Below, piece after piece: positions 46,240 through 60,720 of a stretch of DNA of 64,000 nucleotides. The notes beneath the pieces were generated by a model. That model was given only the letters and a program-made list of their open reading frames with translations. It did not search any database and was not told the origin of the DNA. The number at the start of each line of letters is the position of its first letter. The first letter of the stretch is position 1. Source of the DNA: Trichostrongylus colubriformis (taxonomy: Eukaryota > Nematoda > Chromadorea > Rhabditida > Trichostrongylidae); the NCBI GenBank assembly GCA_963978905.1, contig OZ022260.1, forward strand, positions 273,725 to 337,724, in the 5' to 3' direction. A program made the translations under genes and the position numbers.

Positions 46240-49200
46240 TTACAGATGTGTACAAATGTGTACAGATGTGTACAGATGTGTACGGATGTGTACAAATGTG
46301 TACATATGTGTACAAATGTGTACATATGTGTACGGATGTGTACAAATGTGTACAGATGTGTACAGATGTGTACAGATGTGTACAGATGTGTACAGATGTG
46401 TACAGATGTGTACAGATGTGTACAAATGTGTACAAATGTGTACAGATGTGTACAGATGTGTACAGATGTGTACAAATGTGTACATATGTGTACGGATGTG
46501 TACAAATGTGTACATATGTGTACGGATGTGTACAGATGTGTACAGATGTGTACGGATGTGTACAAATGTGTACAGATGTGTACGGATGTGTACAAATGTG
46601 TACAGATGTGTACGGATGTGTACAAATGTGTTACAGATGTGTACAAATGTGTACAAGTGTGTACGGATGTGTACCAATGTGTACAGATGTGTACGGATGT
46701 GTACAAATGTGTTACAGATGTGTACAAATGTGTACAGATGTGTACGGATGTGTACAAATGTGTTACAGATGTGTACAAATGTGTACAGATGTGTACAGAT
46801 GTGTACGGATGTGTACAAATGTGTACAGATGTGTACGGATGTGTACAAATGTGTTACAGATGTGTACAAATGTGTACAGATGTGTACAGATGTGTACAGA
46901 TGTGTACAGATGTGTACAGATGTGTACAGATGTGTACAGATATGTACAAATGTGTACAGATGTGTACAAATGTGTACATATGTGTACGGATGTGTACAAA
47001 TGTGTACAGATGTGTACAGATGTGTACAGATGTGTACGGATGTGTACAAATGTGTACAGATGTGTACAGATGTGTACAGATGTGTACAAATGTGTACAAA
47101 TGTGTACAGATGTGTACAGATGTGTACAGATGTGTACAAATGTGTACATATGTGTACGGATGTGTACAAATGTGTACATATGTGTACAAATGTGTACATA
47201 TGTGTACGGATGTGTACAAATGTGTACAGATGTGTACAGATGTGTACAGATGTGTACAGATGTGTACAGATGTGTACGGATGTGTACAAATGTGTTACAG
47301 ATGTGTACAAATGTGTACAGATGTGTACAGATGTGTACGGATGTGTACAAATGTGTACATATGTGTACAAATGTGTACATATGTGTACGGATGTGTACAA
47401 ATGTGTACAGATGTGTACAGATGTGTACAGATGTGTACAGATGTGTACAGATGTGTACGGATGTGTACAAATGTGTACAGATGTGTACGGATGTGTACAA
47501 ATGTGTTACAGATGTGTACAAATGTGTACAGATGTGTACGAATGTGTACAAATGTGTACAGATGTGTACGGATGTGTACAGATGTGTACAGATGTGTACA
47601 GATGTGTACAGATGTGTACAGATGTGTACGGATGTGTACAAATGTGTACAGATGTGTACGGATGTGTACAGATGTGTACAAATGTGTACAGATGTGTACA
47701 GATGTGTACAGATGTGTACAGATGTGTACGGATATGTACAGATGTGTACGGATGTGTACAAATGTGTACAGATGTGTACGGACGTGTACAAATGTGTACA
47801 GATGTGTACGGATGTGTACAAATGTGTACAGATGTGTACGGATGTGTACAAATGTGTTACAGATGTGTACAGATGTGTACGAATGTGTACAAATGTGTAC
47901 AGATGTGTACGGATGTGTACAGATGTGTACAGATGTGTACAGATGTGTACAGATGTGTACAGATGTGTACGGATGTGTACAAATGTGTACAGATGTGTAC
48001 GGATGTGTACAAATGTGTTACAGATGTGTGCAAATGTGTACAGATGTGTACAGATGTGTACAGATGTGTACGGATGTGTACAAATGTGTACAGGTGTGTA
48101 CAGATGTGTACAAATGTGTACGGATGTGTACAAATGTGTACAGATGTGTACAGATGTGTACAGATGTGTACGAATGTGTACAAATGTGTACAGATGTGTA
48201 CAGATGTGTACAGATGTGTACGGATATGTACAGATGTGTACGGATGTGTACAAATGTGTACAGATGTGTACGGACGTGTACAAATGTGTACAGATGTGTA
48301 CGGATGTGTACAAATGTGTACAGATGTGTACGGATGTGTACAAATGTGTTACAGATGTGTACAGATGTGTACGAATGTGTACAAATGTGTACAGATGTGT
48401 ACGGATGTGTACAGATGTGTACAGATGTGTACAGATGTGTACAGATGTGTACAGATGTGTACGGATGTGTACAAATGTGTACAGATGTGTACGGATGTGT
48501 ACAAATGTGTTACAGATGTGTGCAAATGTGTACAGATGTGTACAGATGTGTACAGATGTGTACGGATGTGTACAAATGTGTACAGGTGTGTACAGATGTG
48601 TACAAATGTGTACGGATGTGTACAAATGTGTACAGATGTGTACAGATGTGTACAGATGTGTACAAATGTGTACAAATGTGTACAGATGTGTACAGATGTG
48701 TACAGATGTGTACGGATGTGTACAAATGTGTACAGATGTGTACGGATGTGTACAAATGTGTTACAGATGTGTACAAATGTGTACAGATGTGTACAGATGT
48801 GTACGGATGTGTACAAATGTGTACAGATGTGTACAAATGTGTACAAATGTGTACAGATGTGTACAGATGTGTACAGATGTGTACAAATGTGTACATATGT
48901 GTACGGATGTGTACAAATGTGTACATATGTGTACGGATGTGTACAGATGTGTACAGATGTGTACGGATGTGTACAAATGTGTACAGATGTGTACGGATGT
49001 GTACAAATGTGTACAGATGTGTACGGATGTGTACAAATGTGTTACAGATGTGTACAAATGTGTACAAGTGTGTACGGATGTGTACAAATGTGTACAGATG
49101 TGTACGGATGTGTACAAATGTGTTACAGATGTGTACAAATGTGTACAGATGTGTACGGATGTGTACAAATGTGTTACAGATGTGTACAAATGTGTACAGA

Positions 49201-52200
49201 TGTGTACAGATGTGTACGGATGTGTACAAATGTGTACAGATGTGTACGGATGTGTACAAATGTGTTACAGATGTGTACAAATGTGTACAGATGTGTACAG
49301 ATGTGTACAGATGTGTACAGATGTGTACAGATGTGTACAGATGTGTACAGATATGTACAAATGTGTACAGATGTGTACAAATGTGTACATATGTGTACGG
49401 ATGTGTACAAATGTGTACAGATGTGTACAGATGTGTACAGATGTGTACGGATGTGTACAAATGTGTACAGATGTGTACAGATGTGTACAGATGTGTACAA
49501 ATGTGTACAAATGTGTACAGATGTGTACAGATGTGTACAGATGTGTACAAATGTGTACATATGTGTACGGATGTGTACAAATGTGTACATATGTGTACAA
49601 ATGTGTACATATGTGTACGGATGTGTACAAATGTGTACAGATGTGTACAGATGTGTACAGATGTGTACAGATGTGTACAGATGTGTACGGATGTGTACAA
49701 ATGTGTTACAGATGTGTACAAATGTGTACAGATGTGTACAGATGTGTACGGATGTGTACAAATGTGTACATATGTGTACAAATGTGTACATATGTGTACG
49801 GATGTGTACAAATGTGTACAGATGTGTACAGATGTGTACAGATGTGTACAGATGTGTACAGATGTGTACGGATGTGTACAAATGTGTACAGATGTGTACG
49901 GATGTGTACAAATGTGTTACAGATGTGTACAAATGTGTACAGATGTGTACGAATGTGTACAAATGTGTACAGATGTGTACGGATGTGTACAGATGTGTAC
50001 AGATGTGTACAGATGTGTACAGATGTGTACAGATGTGTACGGATGTGTACAAATGTGTACAGATGTGTACGGATGTGTACAGATGTGTACAAATGTGTAC
50101 AGATGTGTACAGATGTGTACAGATGTGTACAGATGTGTACGGATATGTACAGATGTGTACGGATGTGTACAAATGTGTACAGATGTGTACGGACGTGTAC
50201 AAATGTGTACAGATGTGTACGGATGTGTACAAATGTGTACAGATGTGTACGGATGTGTACAAATGTGTTACAGATGTGTACAGATGTGTACGAATGTGTA
50301 CAAATGTGTACAGATGTGTACGGATGTGTACAGATGTGTACAGATGTGTACAGATGTGTACAGATGTGTACAGATGTGTACGGATGTGTACAAATGTGTA
50401 CAGATGTGTACGGATGTGTACAAATGTGTTACAGATGTGTGCAAATGTGTACAGATGTGTACAGATGTGTACAGATGTGTACGGATGTGTACAAATGTGT
50501 ACAGGTGTGTACAGATGTGTACAAATGTGTACGGATGTGTACAAATGTGTACAGATGTGTACAGATGTGTACAGATGTGTACGAATGTGTACAAATGTGT
50601 ACAGATGTGTACAGATGTGTACAGATGTGTACGGATATGTACAGATGTGTACGGATGTGTACAAATGTGTACAGATGTGTACGGACGTGTACAAATGTGT
50701 ACAGATGTGTACGGATGTGTACAAATGTGTACAGATGTGTACGGATGTGTACAAATGTGTTACAGATGTGTACAGATGTGTACGAATGTGTACAAATGTG
50801 TACAGATGTGTACGGATGTGTACAGATGTGTACAGATGTGTACAGATGTGTACAGATGTGTACAGATGTGTACGGATGTGTACAAATGTGTACAGATGTG
50901 TACGGATGTGTACAAATGTGTTACAGATGTGTGCAAATGTGTACAGATGTGTACAGATGTGTACAGATGTGTACGGATGTGTACAAATGTGTACAGGTGT
51001 GTACAGATGTGTACAAATGTGTACGGATGTGTACAAATGTGTACAGATGTGTACAGATGTGTACAGATGTGTACAAATGTGTACAAATGTGTACAGATGT
51101 GTACAGATGTGTACAGATGTGTACGGATGTGTACAAATGTGTACAGATGTGTACGGATGTGTACAAATGTGTTACAGATGTGTACAAATGTGTACAGATG
51201 TGTACAGATGTGTACAGATGTGTACAGATATGTACAAATGTGTACAGATGTGTACAGATGTGTACAGATGTGTACGGATGTGTACAAATGTGTACAGATG
51301 TGTACGGATGTGTACAAATGTGTACAAATGTGTACAGATGTGTACAAATGTGTACAGATGTGTACAGATGTGTACAGATGTGTACAAATGTGTACAGATG
51401 TGTACAAATGTGTACATATGTGTACGGATGTGTACAAATGTGTACAGATGTGTACAGATGTGTACAGATGTGTACGGATGTGTACAAATGTGTTACAGAT
51501 GTGTACAAATGTGTACAGATGTGTACGGATGTGTACAAATGTGTTACAGATGTGTACAAATGTGTACAAATGTGTACATATGTGTACGGATGTGTACAAA
51601 TGTGTACATATGTGTACAAATGTGTACATATGTGTACGGATGTGTACATATGTGTACGGATGTGTACAAATGTGTACAGATGTGTACAGATGTGTACAGA
51701 TGTGTACAGATGTGTACAGATGTGTACGGATGTGTACAAATGTGTTACAGATGTGTACAAATGTGTACAGATGTGTACAGATGTGTACGGATGTGTACAA
51801 ATGTGTACATATGTGTACAAATGTGTACATATGTGTACGGATGTGTACAAATGTGTACAGATGTGTACAGATGTGTACAGATGTGTACAGATGTGTACAG
51901 ATGTGTACAGATGTGTACAGATGTGTACAAATGTGTACAAATGTGTACAGATGTGTACAGATGTGTACAGATGTGTACAAATGTGTACATATGTGTACGG
52001 ATGTGTACAAATGTGTACATATGTGTACGGATGTGTACAGATGTGTACAGATGTGTACGGATGTGTACAAATGTGTACAGATGTGTACGGATGTGTACAA
52101 ATGTGTACAGATGTGTACGGATGTGTACAAATGTGTTACAGATGTGTACAAATGTGTACAAGTGTGTACGGATGTGTACCAATGTGTACAGATGTGTACG

Positions 52201-55200
52201 GATGTGTACAAATGTGTTACAGATGTGTACAAATGTGTACAGATGTGTACGGATGTGTACAAATGTGTTACAGATGTGTACAAATGTGTACAGATGTGTA
52301 CAGATGTGTACGGATGTGTACAAATGTGTACAGATGTGTACGGATGTGTACAAATGTGTTACAGATGTGTACAAATGTGTACAGATGTGTACAGATGTGT
52401 ACAGATGTGTACAGATGTGTACAGATGTGTACAGATGTGTACAGATATGTACAAATGTGTACAGATGTGTACAAATGTGTACATATGTGTACGGATGTGT
52501 ACAAATGTGTACAGATGTGTACAGATGTGTACAGATGTGTACGGATGTGTACAAATGTGTACAGATGTGTACAGATGTGTACAGATGTGTACAAATGTGT
52601 ACAAATGTGTACAGATGTGTACAGATGTGTACAGATGTGTACAAATGTGTACATATGTGTACGGATGTGTACAAATGTGTACATATGTGTACAAATGTGT
52701 ACATATGTGTACGGATGTGTACAAATGTGTACAGATGTGTACAGATGTGTACAGATGTGTACAGATGTGTACAGATGTGTACGGATGTGTACAAATGTGT
52801 TACAGATGTGTACAAATGTGTACAGATGTGTACAGATGTGTACGGATGTGTACAAATGTGTACATATGTGTACAAATGTGTACATATGTGTACGGATGTG
52901 TACAAATGTGTACAGATGTGTACAGATGTGTACAGATGTGTACAGATGTGTACAGATGTGTACGGATGTGTACAAATGTGTACAGATGTGTACGGATGTG
53001 TACAAATGTGTTACAGATGTGTACAAATGTGTACAGATGTGTACGAATGTGTACAAATGTGTACAGATGTGTACGGATGTGTACAGATGTGTACAGATGT
53101 GTACAGATGTGTACAGATGTGTACAGATGTGTACGGATGTGTACAAATGTGTACAGATGTGTACGGATGTGTACAGATGTGTACAAATGTGTACAGATGT
53201 GTACAGATGTGTACAGATGTGTACAGATGTGTACGGATATGTACAGATGTGTACGGATGTGTACAAATGTGTACAGATGTGTACGGACGTGTACAAATGT
53301 GTACAGATGTGTACGGATGTGTACAAATGTGTACAGATGTGTACGGATGTGTACAAATGTGTTACAGATGTGTACAGATGTGTACGAATGTGTACAAATG
53401 TGTACAGATGTGTACGGATGTGTACAGATGTGTACAGATGTGTACAGATGTGTACAGATGTGTACAGATGTGTACGGATGTGTACAAATGTGTACAGATG
53501 TGTACGGATGTGTACAAATGTGTTACAGATGTGTGCAAATGTGTACAGATGTGTACAGATGTGTACAGATGTGTACGGATGTGTACAAATGTGTACAGGT
53601 GTGTACAGATGTGTACAAATGTGTACGGATGTGTACAAATGTGTACAGATGTGTACAGATGTGTACAGATGTGTACGAATGTGTACAAATGTGTACAGAT
53701 GTGTACAGATGTGTACAGATGTGTACGGATATGTACAGATGTGTACGGATGTGTACAAATGTGTACAGATGTGTACGGACGTGTACAAATGTGTACAGAT
53801 GTGTACGGATGTGTACAAATGTGTACAGATGTGTACGGATGTGTACAAATGTGTTACAGATGTGTACAGATGTGTACGAATGTGTACAAATGTGTACAGA
53901 TGTGTACGGATGTGTACAGATGTGTACAGATGTGTACAGATGTGTACAGATGTGTACAGATGTGTACGGATGTGTACAAATGTGTACAGATGTGTACGGA
54001 TGTGTACAAATGTGTTACAGATGTGTGCAAATGTGTACAGATGTGTACAGATGTGTACAGATGTGTACGGATGTGTACAAATGTGTACAGGTGTGTACAG
54101 ATGTGTACAAATGTGTACGGATGTGTACAAATGTGTACAGATGTGTACAGATGTGTACAGATGTGTACAAATGTGTACAAATGTGTACAGATGTGTACAG
54201 ATGTGTACAGATGTGTACGGATGTGTACAAATGTGTACAGATGTGTACGGATGTGTACAAATGTGTTACAGATGTGTACAAATGTGTACAGATGTGTACA
54301 GATGTGTACGGATGTGTACAAATGTGTACAGATGTGTACAAATGTGTACAAATGTGTACAGATGTGTACAGATGTGTACAGATGTGTACAAATGTGTACA
54401 TATGTGTACGGATGTGTACAAATGTGTACATATGTGTACGGATGTGTACAGATGTGTACAGATGTGTACGGATGTGTACAAATGTGTACAGATGTGTACG
54501 GATGTGTACAAATGTGTACAGATGTGTACGGATGTGTACAAATGTGTTACAGATGTGTACAAATGTGTACAAGTGTGTACGGATGTGTACAAATGTGTAC
54601 AGATGTGTACGGATGTGTACAAATGTGTTACAGATGTGTACAAATGTGTACAGATGTGTACGGATGTGTACAAATGTGTTACAGATGTGTACAAATGTGT
54701 ACAGATGTGTACAGATGTGTACGGATGTGTACAAATGTGTACAGATGTGTACGGATGTGTACAAATGTGTTACAGATGTGTACAAATGTGTACAGATGTG
54801 TACAGATGTGTACAGATGTGTACAGATGTGTACAGATGTGTACAGATGTGTACAGATATGTACAAATGTGTACAGATGTGTACAAATGTGTACATATGTG
54901 TACGGATGTGTACAAATGTGTACAGATGTGTACAGATGTGTACAGATGTGTACGGATGTGTACAAATGTGTACAGATGTGTACAGATGTGTACAGATGTG
55001 TACAAATGTGTACAAATGTGTACAGATGTGTACAGATGTGTACAGATGTGTACAAATGTGTACATATGTGTACGGATGTGTACAAATGTGTACATATGTG
55101 TACAAATGTGTACATATGTGTACGGATGTGTACAAATGTGTACAGATGTGTACAGATGTGTACAGATGTGTACAGATGTGTACAGATGTGTACAGATGTG

Positions 55201-58200
55201 TACAGATGTGTACAGATGTGTACAGATGTGTACAGATGTGTACGGATGTGTACAAATGTGTACAGATGTGTACGGATGTGTACAAATGTGTTACAGATGT
55301 GTGCAAATGTGTACAGATGTGTACAGATGTGTACAGATGTGTACGGATGTGTACAAATGTGTACAAATGTGTACAGATGTGTACAGATGTGTACAGATGT
55401 GTACAGATATGTACAAATGTGTACAGATGTGTACAGATGTGTACAGATGTGTACGGATGTGTACAAATGTGTACAGATGTGTACGGATGTGTACAAATGT
55501 GTACAAATGTGTACAGATGTGTACAAATGTGTACAGATGTGTACAGATGTGTACAGATGTGTACAAATGTGTACAGATGTGTACAAATGTGTACATATGT
55601 GTACGGATGTGTACAAATGTGTACAGATGTGTACAGATGTGTACAGATGTGTACGGATGTGTACAAATGTGTTACAGATGTGTACAAATGTGTACAGATG
55701 TGTACGGATGTGTACAAATGTGTTACAGATGTGTACAAATGTGTACAAATGTGTACATATGTGTACGGATGTGTACAAATGTGTACATATGTGTACAAAT
55801 GTGTACATATGTGTACGGATGTGTACATATGTGTACGGATGTGTACAAATGTGTACAGATGTGTACAGATGTGTACAGATGTGTACAGATGTGTACAGAT
55901 GTGTACGGATGTGTACAAATGTGTTACAGATGTGTACAAATGTGTACAGATGTGTACAGATGTGTACGGATGTGTACAAATGTGTACATATGTGTACAAA
56001 TGTGTACATATGTGTACGGATGTGTACAAATGTGTACAGATGTGTACAGATGTGTACAGATGTGTACAGATGTGTACAGATGTGTACAGATGTGTACAGA
56101 TGTGTACAAATGTGTACAAATGTGTACAGATGTGTACAGATGTGTACAGATGTGTACAAATGTGTACATATGTGTACGGATGTGTACAAATGTGTACATA
56201 TGTGTACGGATGTGTACAGATGTGTACAGATGTGTACGGATGTGTACAAATGTGTACAGATGTGTACGGATGTGTACAAATGTGTACAGATGTGTACGGA
56301 TGTGTACAAATGTGTTACAGATGTGTACAAATGTGTACAAGTGTGTACGGATGTGTACCAATGTGTACAGATGTGTACGGATGTGTACAAATGTGTTACA
56401 GATGTGTACAAATGTGTACAGATGTGTACGGATGTGTACAAATGTGTTACAGATGTGTACAAATGTGTACAGATGTGTACAGATGTGTACGGATGTGTAC
56501 AAATGTGTACAGATGTGTACGGATGTGTACAAATGTGTTACAGATGTGTACAAATGTGTACAGATGTGTACAGATGTGTACAGATGTGTACAGATGTGTA
56601 CAGATGTGTACAGATGTGTACAGATATGTACAAATGTGTACAGATGTGTACAAATGTGTACATATGTGTACGGATGTGTACAAATGTGTACAGATGTGTA
56701 CAGATGTGTACAGATGTGTACGGATGTGTACAAATGTGTACAGATGTGTACAGATGTGTACAGATGTGTACAAATGTGTACAAATGTGTACAGATGTGTA
56801 CAGATGTGTACAGATGTGTACAAATGTGTACATATGTGTACGGATGTGTACAAATGTGTACATATGTGTACAAATGTGTACATATGTGTACGGATGTGTA
56901 CAAATGTGTACAGATGTGTACAGATGTGTACAGATGTGTACAGATGTGTACAGATGTGTACGGATGTGTACAAATGTGTTACAGATGTGTACAAATGTGT
57001 ACAGATGTGTACAGATGTGTACGGATGTGTACAAATGTGTACATATGTGTACAAATGTGTACATATGTGTACGGATGTGTACAAATGTGTACAGATGTGT
57101 ACAGATGTGTACAGATGTGTACAGATGTGTACAGATGTGTACGGATGTGTACAAATGTGTACAGATGTGTACGGATGTGTACAAATGTGTTACAGATGTG
57201 TACAAATGTGTACAGATGTGTACGAATGTGTACAAATGTGTACAGATGTGTACGGATGTGTACAGATGTGTACAGATGTGTACAGATGTGTACAGATGTG
57301 TACAGATGTGTACGGATGTGTACAAATGTGTACAGATGTGTACGGATGTGTACAGATGTGTACAAATGTGTACAGATGTGTACAGATGTGTACAGATGTG
57401 TACAGATGTGTACGGATATGTACAGATGTGTACGGATGTGTACAAATGTGTACAGATGTGTACGGACGTGTACAAATGTGTACAGATGTGTACGGATGTG
57501 TACAAATGTGTACAGATGTGTACGGATGTGTACAAATGTGTTACAGATGTGTACAGATGTGTACGAATGTGTACAAATGTGTACAGATGTGTACGGATGT
57601 GTACAGATGTGTACAGATGTGTACAGATGTGTACAGATGTGTACAGATGTGTACGGATGTGTACAAATGTGTACAGATGTGTACGGATGTGTACAAATGT
57701 GTTACAGATGTGTGCAAATGTGTACAGATGTGTACAGATGTGTACAGATGTGTACGGATGTGTACAAATGTGTACAGGTGTGTACAGATGTGTACAAATG
57801 TGTACGGATGTGTACAAATGTGTACAGATGTGTACAGATGTGTACAGATGTGTACGAATGTGTACAAATGTGTACAGATGTGTACAGATGTGTACAGATG
57901 TGTACGGATATGTACAGATGTGTACGGATGTGTACAAATGTGTACAGATGTGTACGGACGTGTACAAATGTGTACAGATGTGTACGGATGTGTACAAATG
58001 TGTACAGATGTGTACGGATGTGTACAAATGTGTTACAGATGTGTACAGATGTGTACGAATGTGTACAAATGTGTACAGATGTGTACGGATGTGTACAGAT
58101 GTGTACAGATGTGTACAGATGTGTACAGATGTGTACAGATGTGTACGGATGTGTACAAATGTGTACAGATGTGTACGGATGTGTACAAATGTGTTACAGA

Positions 58201-60720
58201 TGTGTGCAAATGTGTACAGATGTGTACAGATGTGTACAGATGTGTACGGATGTGTACAAATGTGTACAGGTGTGTACAGATGTGTACAAATGTGTACGGA
58301 TGTGTACAAATGTGTACAGATGTGTACAGATGTGTACAGATGTGTACAAATGTGTACAAATGTGTACAGATGTGTACAGATGTGTACAGATGTGTACGGA
58401 TGTGTACAAATGTGTACAGATGTGTACGGATGTGTACAAATGTGTTACAGATGTGTACAAATGTGTACAGATGTGTACAGATGTGTACGGATGTGTACAA
58501 ATGTGTACAGATGTGTACAAATGTGTACAAATGTGTACAGATGTGTACAGATGTGTACAGATGTGTACAAATGTGTACATATGTGTACGGATGTGTACAA
58601 ATGTGTACATATGTGTACGGATGTGTACAGATGTGTACAGATGTGTACGGATGTGTACAAATGTGTACAGATGTGTACGGATGTGTACAAATGTGTACAG
58701 ATGTGTACGGATGTGTACAAATGTGTTACAGATGTGTACAAATGTGTACAAGTGTGTACGGATGTGTACAAATGTGTACAGATGTGTACGGATGTGTACA
58801 AATGTGTTACAGATGTGTACAAATGTGTACAGATGTGTACGGATGTGTACAAATGTGTTACAGATGTGTACAAATGTGTACAGATGTGTACAGATGTGTA
58901 CGGATGTGTACAAATGTGTACAGATGTGTACGGATGTGTACAAATGTGTTACAGATGTGTACAAATGTGTACAGATGTGTACAGATGTGTACAGATGTGT
59001 ACAGATGTGTACAGATGTGTACAGATGTGTACAGATATGTACAAATGTGTACAGATGTGTACAAATGTGTACATATGTGTACGGATGTGTACAAATGTGT
59101 ACAGATGTGTACAGATGTGTACAGATGTGTACGGATGTGTACAAATGTGTACAGATGTGTACAGATGTGTACAGATGTGTACAAATGTGTACAAATGTGT
59201 ACAGATGTGTACAGATGTGTACAGATGTGTACAAATGTGTACATATGTGTACGGATGTGTACAAATGTGTACATATGTGTACAAATGTGTACATATGTGT
59301 ACGGATGTGTACAAATGTGTACAGATGTGTACAGATGTGTACAGATGTGTACAGATGTGTACAGATGTGTACGGATGTGTACAAATGTGTTACAGATGTG
59401 TACAAATGTGTACAGATGTGTACAGATGTGTACGGATGTGTACAAATGTGTACATATGTGTACAAATGTGTACATATGTGTACGGATGTGTACAAATGTG
59501 TACAGATGTGTACAGATGTGTACAGATGTGTACAGATGTGTACAGATGTGTACGGATGTGTACAAATGTGTACAGATGTGTACGGATGTGTACAAATGTG
59601 TTACAGATGTGTACAAATGTGTACAGATGTGTACGAATGTGTACAAATGTGTACAGATGTGTACGGATGTGTACAGATGTGTACAGATGTGTACAGATGT
59701 GTACAGATGTGTACAGATGTGTACGGATGTGTACAAATGTGTACAGATGTGTACGGATGTGTACAGATGTGTACAAATGTGTACAGATGTGTACAGATGT
59801 GTACAGATGTGTACAGATGTGTACGGATATGTACAGATGTGTACGGATGTGTACAAATGTGTACAGATGTGTACGGACGTGTACAAATGTGTACAGATGT
59901 GTACGGATGTGTACAAATGTGTACAGATGTGTACGGATGTGTACAAATGTGTTACAGATGTGTACAGATGTGTACGAATGTGTACAAATGTGTACAGATG
60001 TGTACGGATGTGTACAGATGTGTACAGATGTGTACAGATGTGTACAGATGTGTACAGATGTGTACGGATGTGTACAAATGTGTACAGATGTGTACGGATG
60101 TGTACAAATGTGTTACAGATGTGTGCAAATGTGTACAGATGTGTACAGATGTGTACAGATGTGTACGGATGTGTACAAATGTGTACAGGTGTGTACAGAT
60201 GTGTACAAATGTGTACGGATGTGTACAAATGTGTACAGATGTGTACAGATGTGTACAGATGTGTACGAATGTGTACAAATGTGTACAGATGTGTACAGAT
60301 GTGTACAGATGTGTACGGATATGTACAGATGTGTACGGATGTGTACAAATGTGTACAGATGTGTACGGACGTGTACAAATGTGTACAGATGTGTACGGAT
60401 GTGTACAAATGTGTACAGATGTGTACGGATGTGTACAAATGTGTTACAGATGTGTACAGATGTGTACGAATGTGTACAAATGTGTACAGATGTGTACGGA
60501 TGTGTACAGATGTGTACAGATGTGTACAGATGTGTACAGATGTGTACAGATGTGTACGGATGTGTACAAATGTGTACAGATGTGTACGGATGTGTACAAA
60601 TGTGTTACAGATGTGTGCAAATGTGTACAGATGTGTACAGATGTGTACAGATGTGTACGGATGTGTACAAATGTGTACAGGTGTGTACAGATGTGTACAA
60701 ATGTGTACGGATGTGTACAA
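46240..60720 (+). repeat. Multi-kb higher-order repeats (2411, 3094, 4179 bp steps)
   Basis: A 1863-bp stretch with one fixed variant order begins at 46763, 49174, 52268, 56447 and 58858, at steps of 2411, 3094, 4179 and 2411 bp. The rare GCAAATG unit gives the same steps (48030, 50441, 53535, 57714, 60125). Another marker, an ACAAGTG followed by ACCAATG, occurs only in the copies near 46660, 52160 and 56350. The array is therefore a mosaic of a few related block types repeated with near identity. Confidence 0.88.
47782..48522 (+). repeat. 492-bp higher-order unit (representative pair)
   Basis: GGACGTG at 47782 and 48274 and GCAAATG at 48030 and 48522 are each 492 bp apart. The block is 49 units, two of them 11-mers (47x10 + 2x11). 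The same paired spacing is seen near 41832/42324, 50193/50685, 53286/53778 and 57464/57956. Confidence 0.85.
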
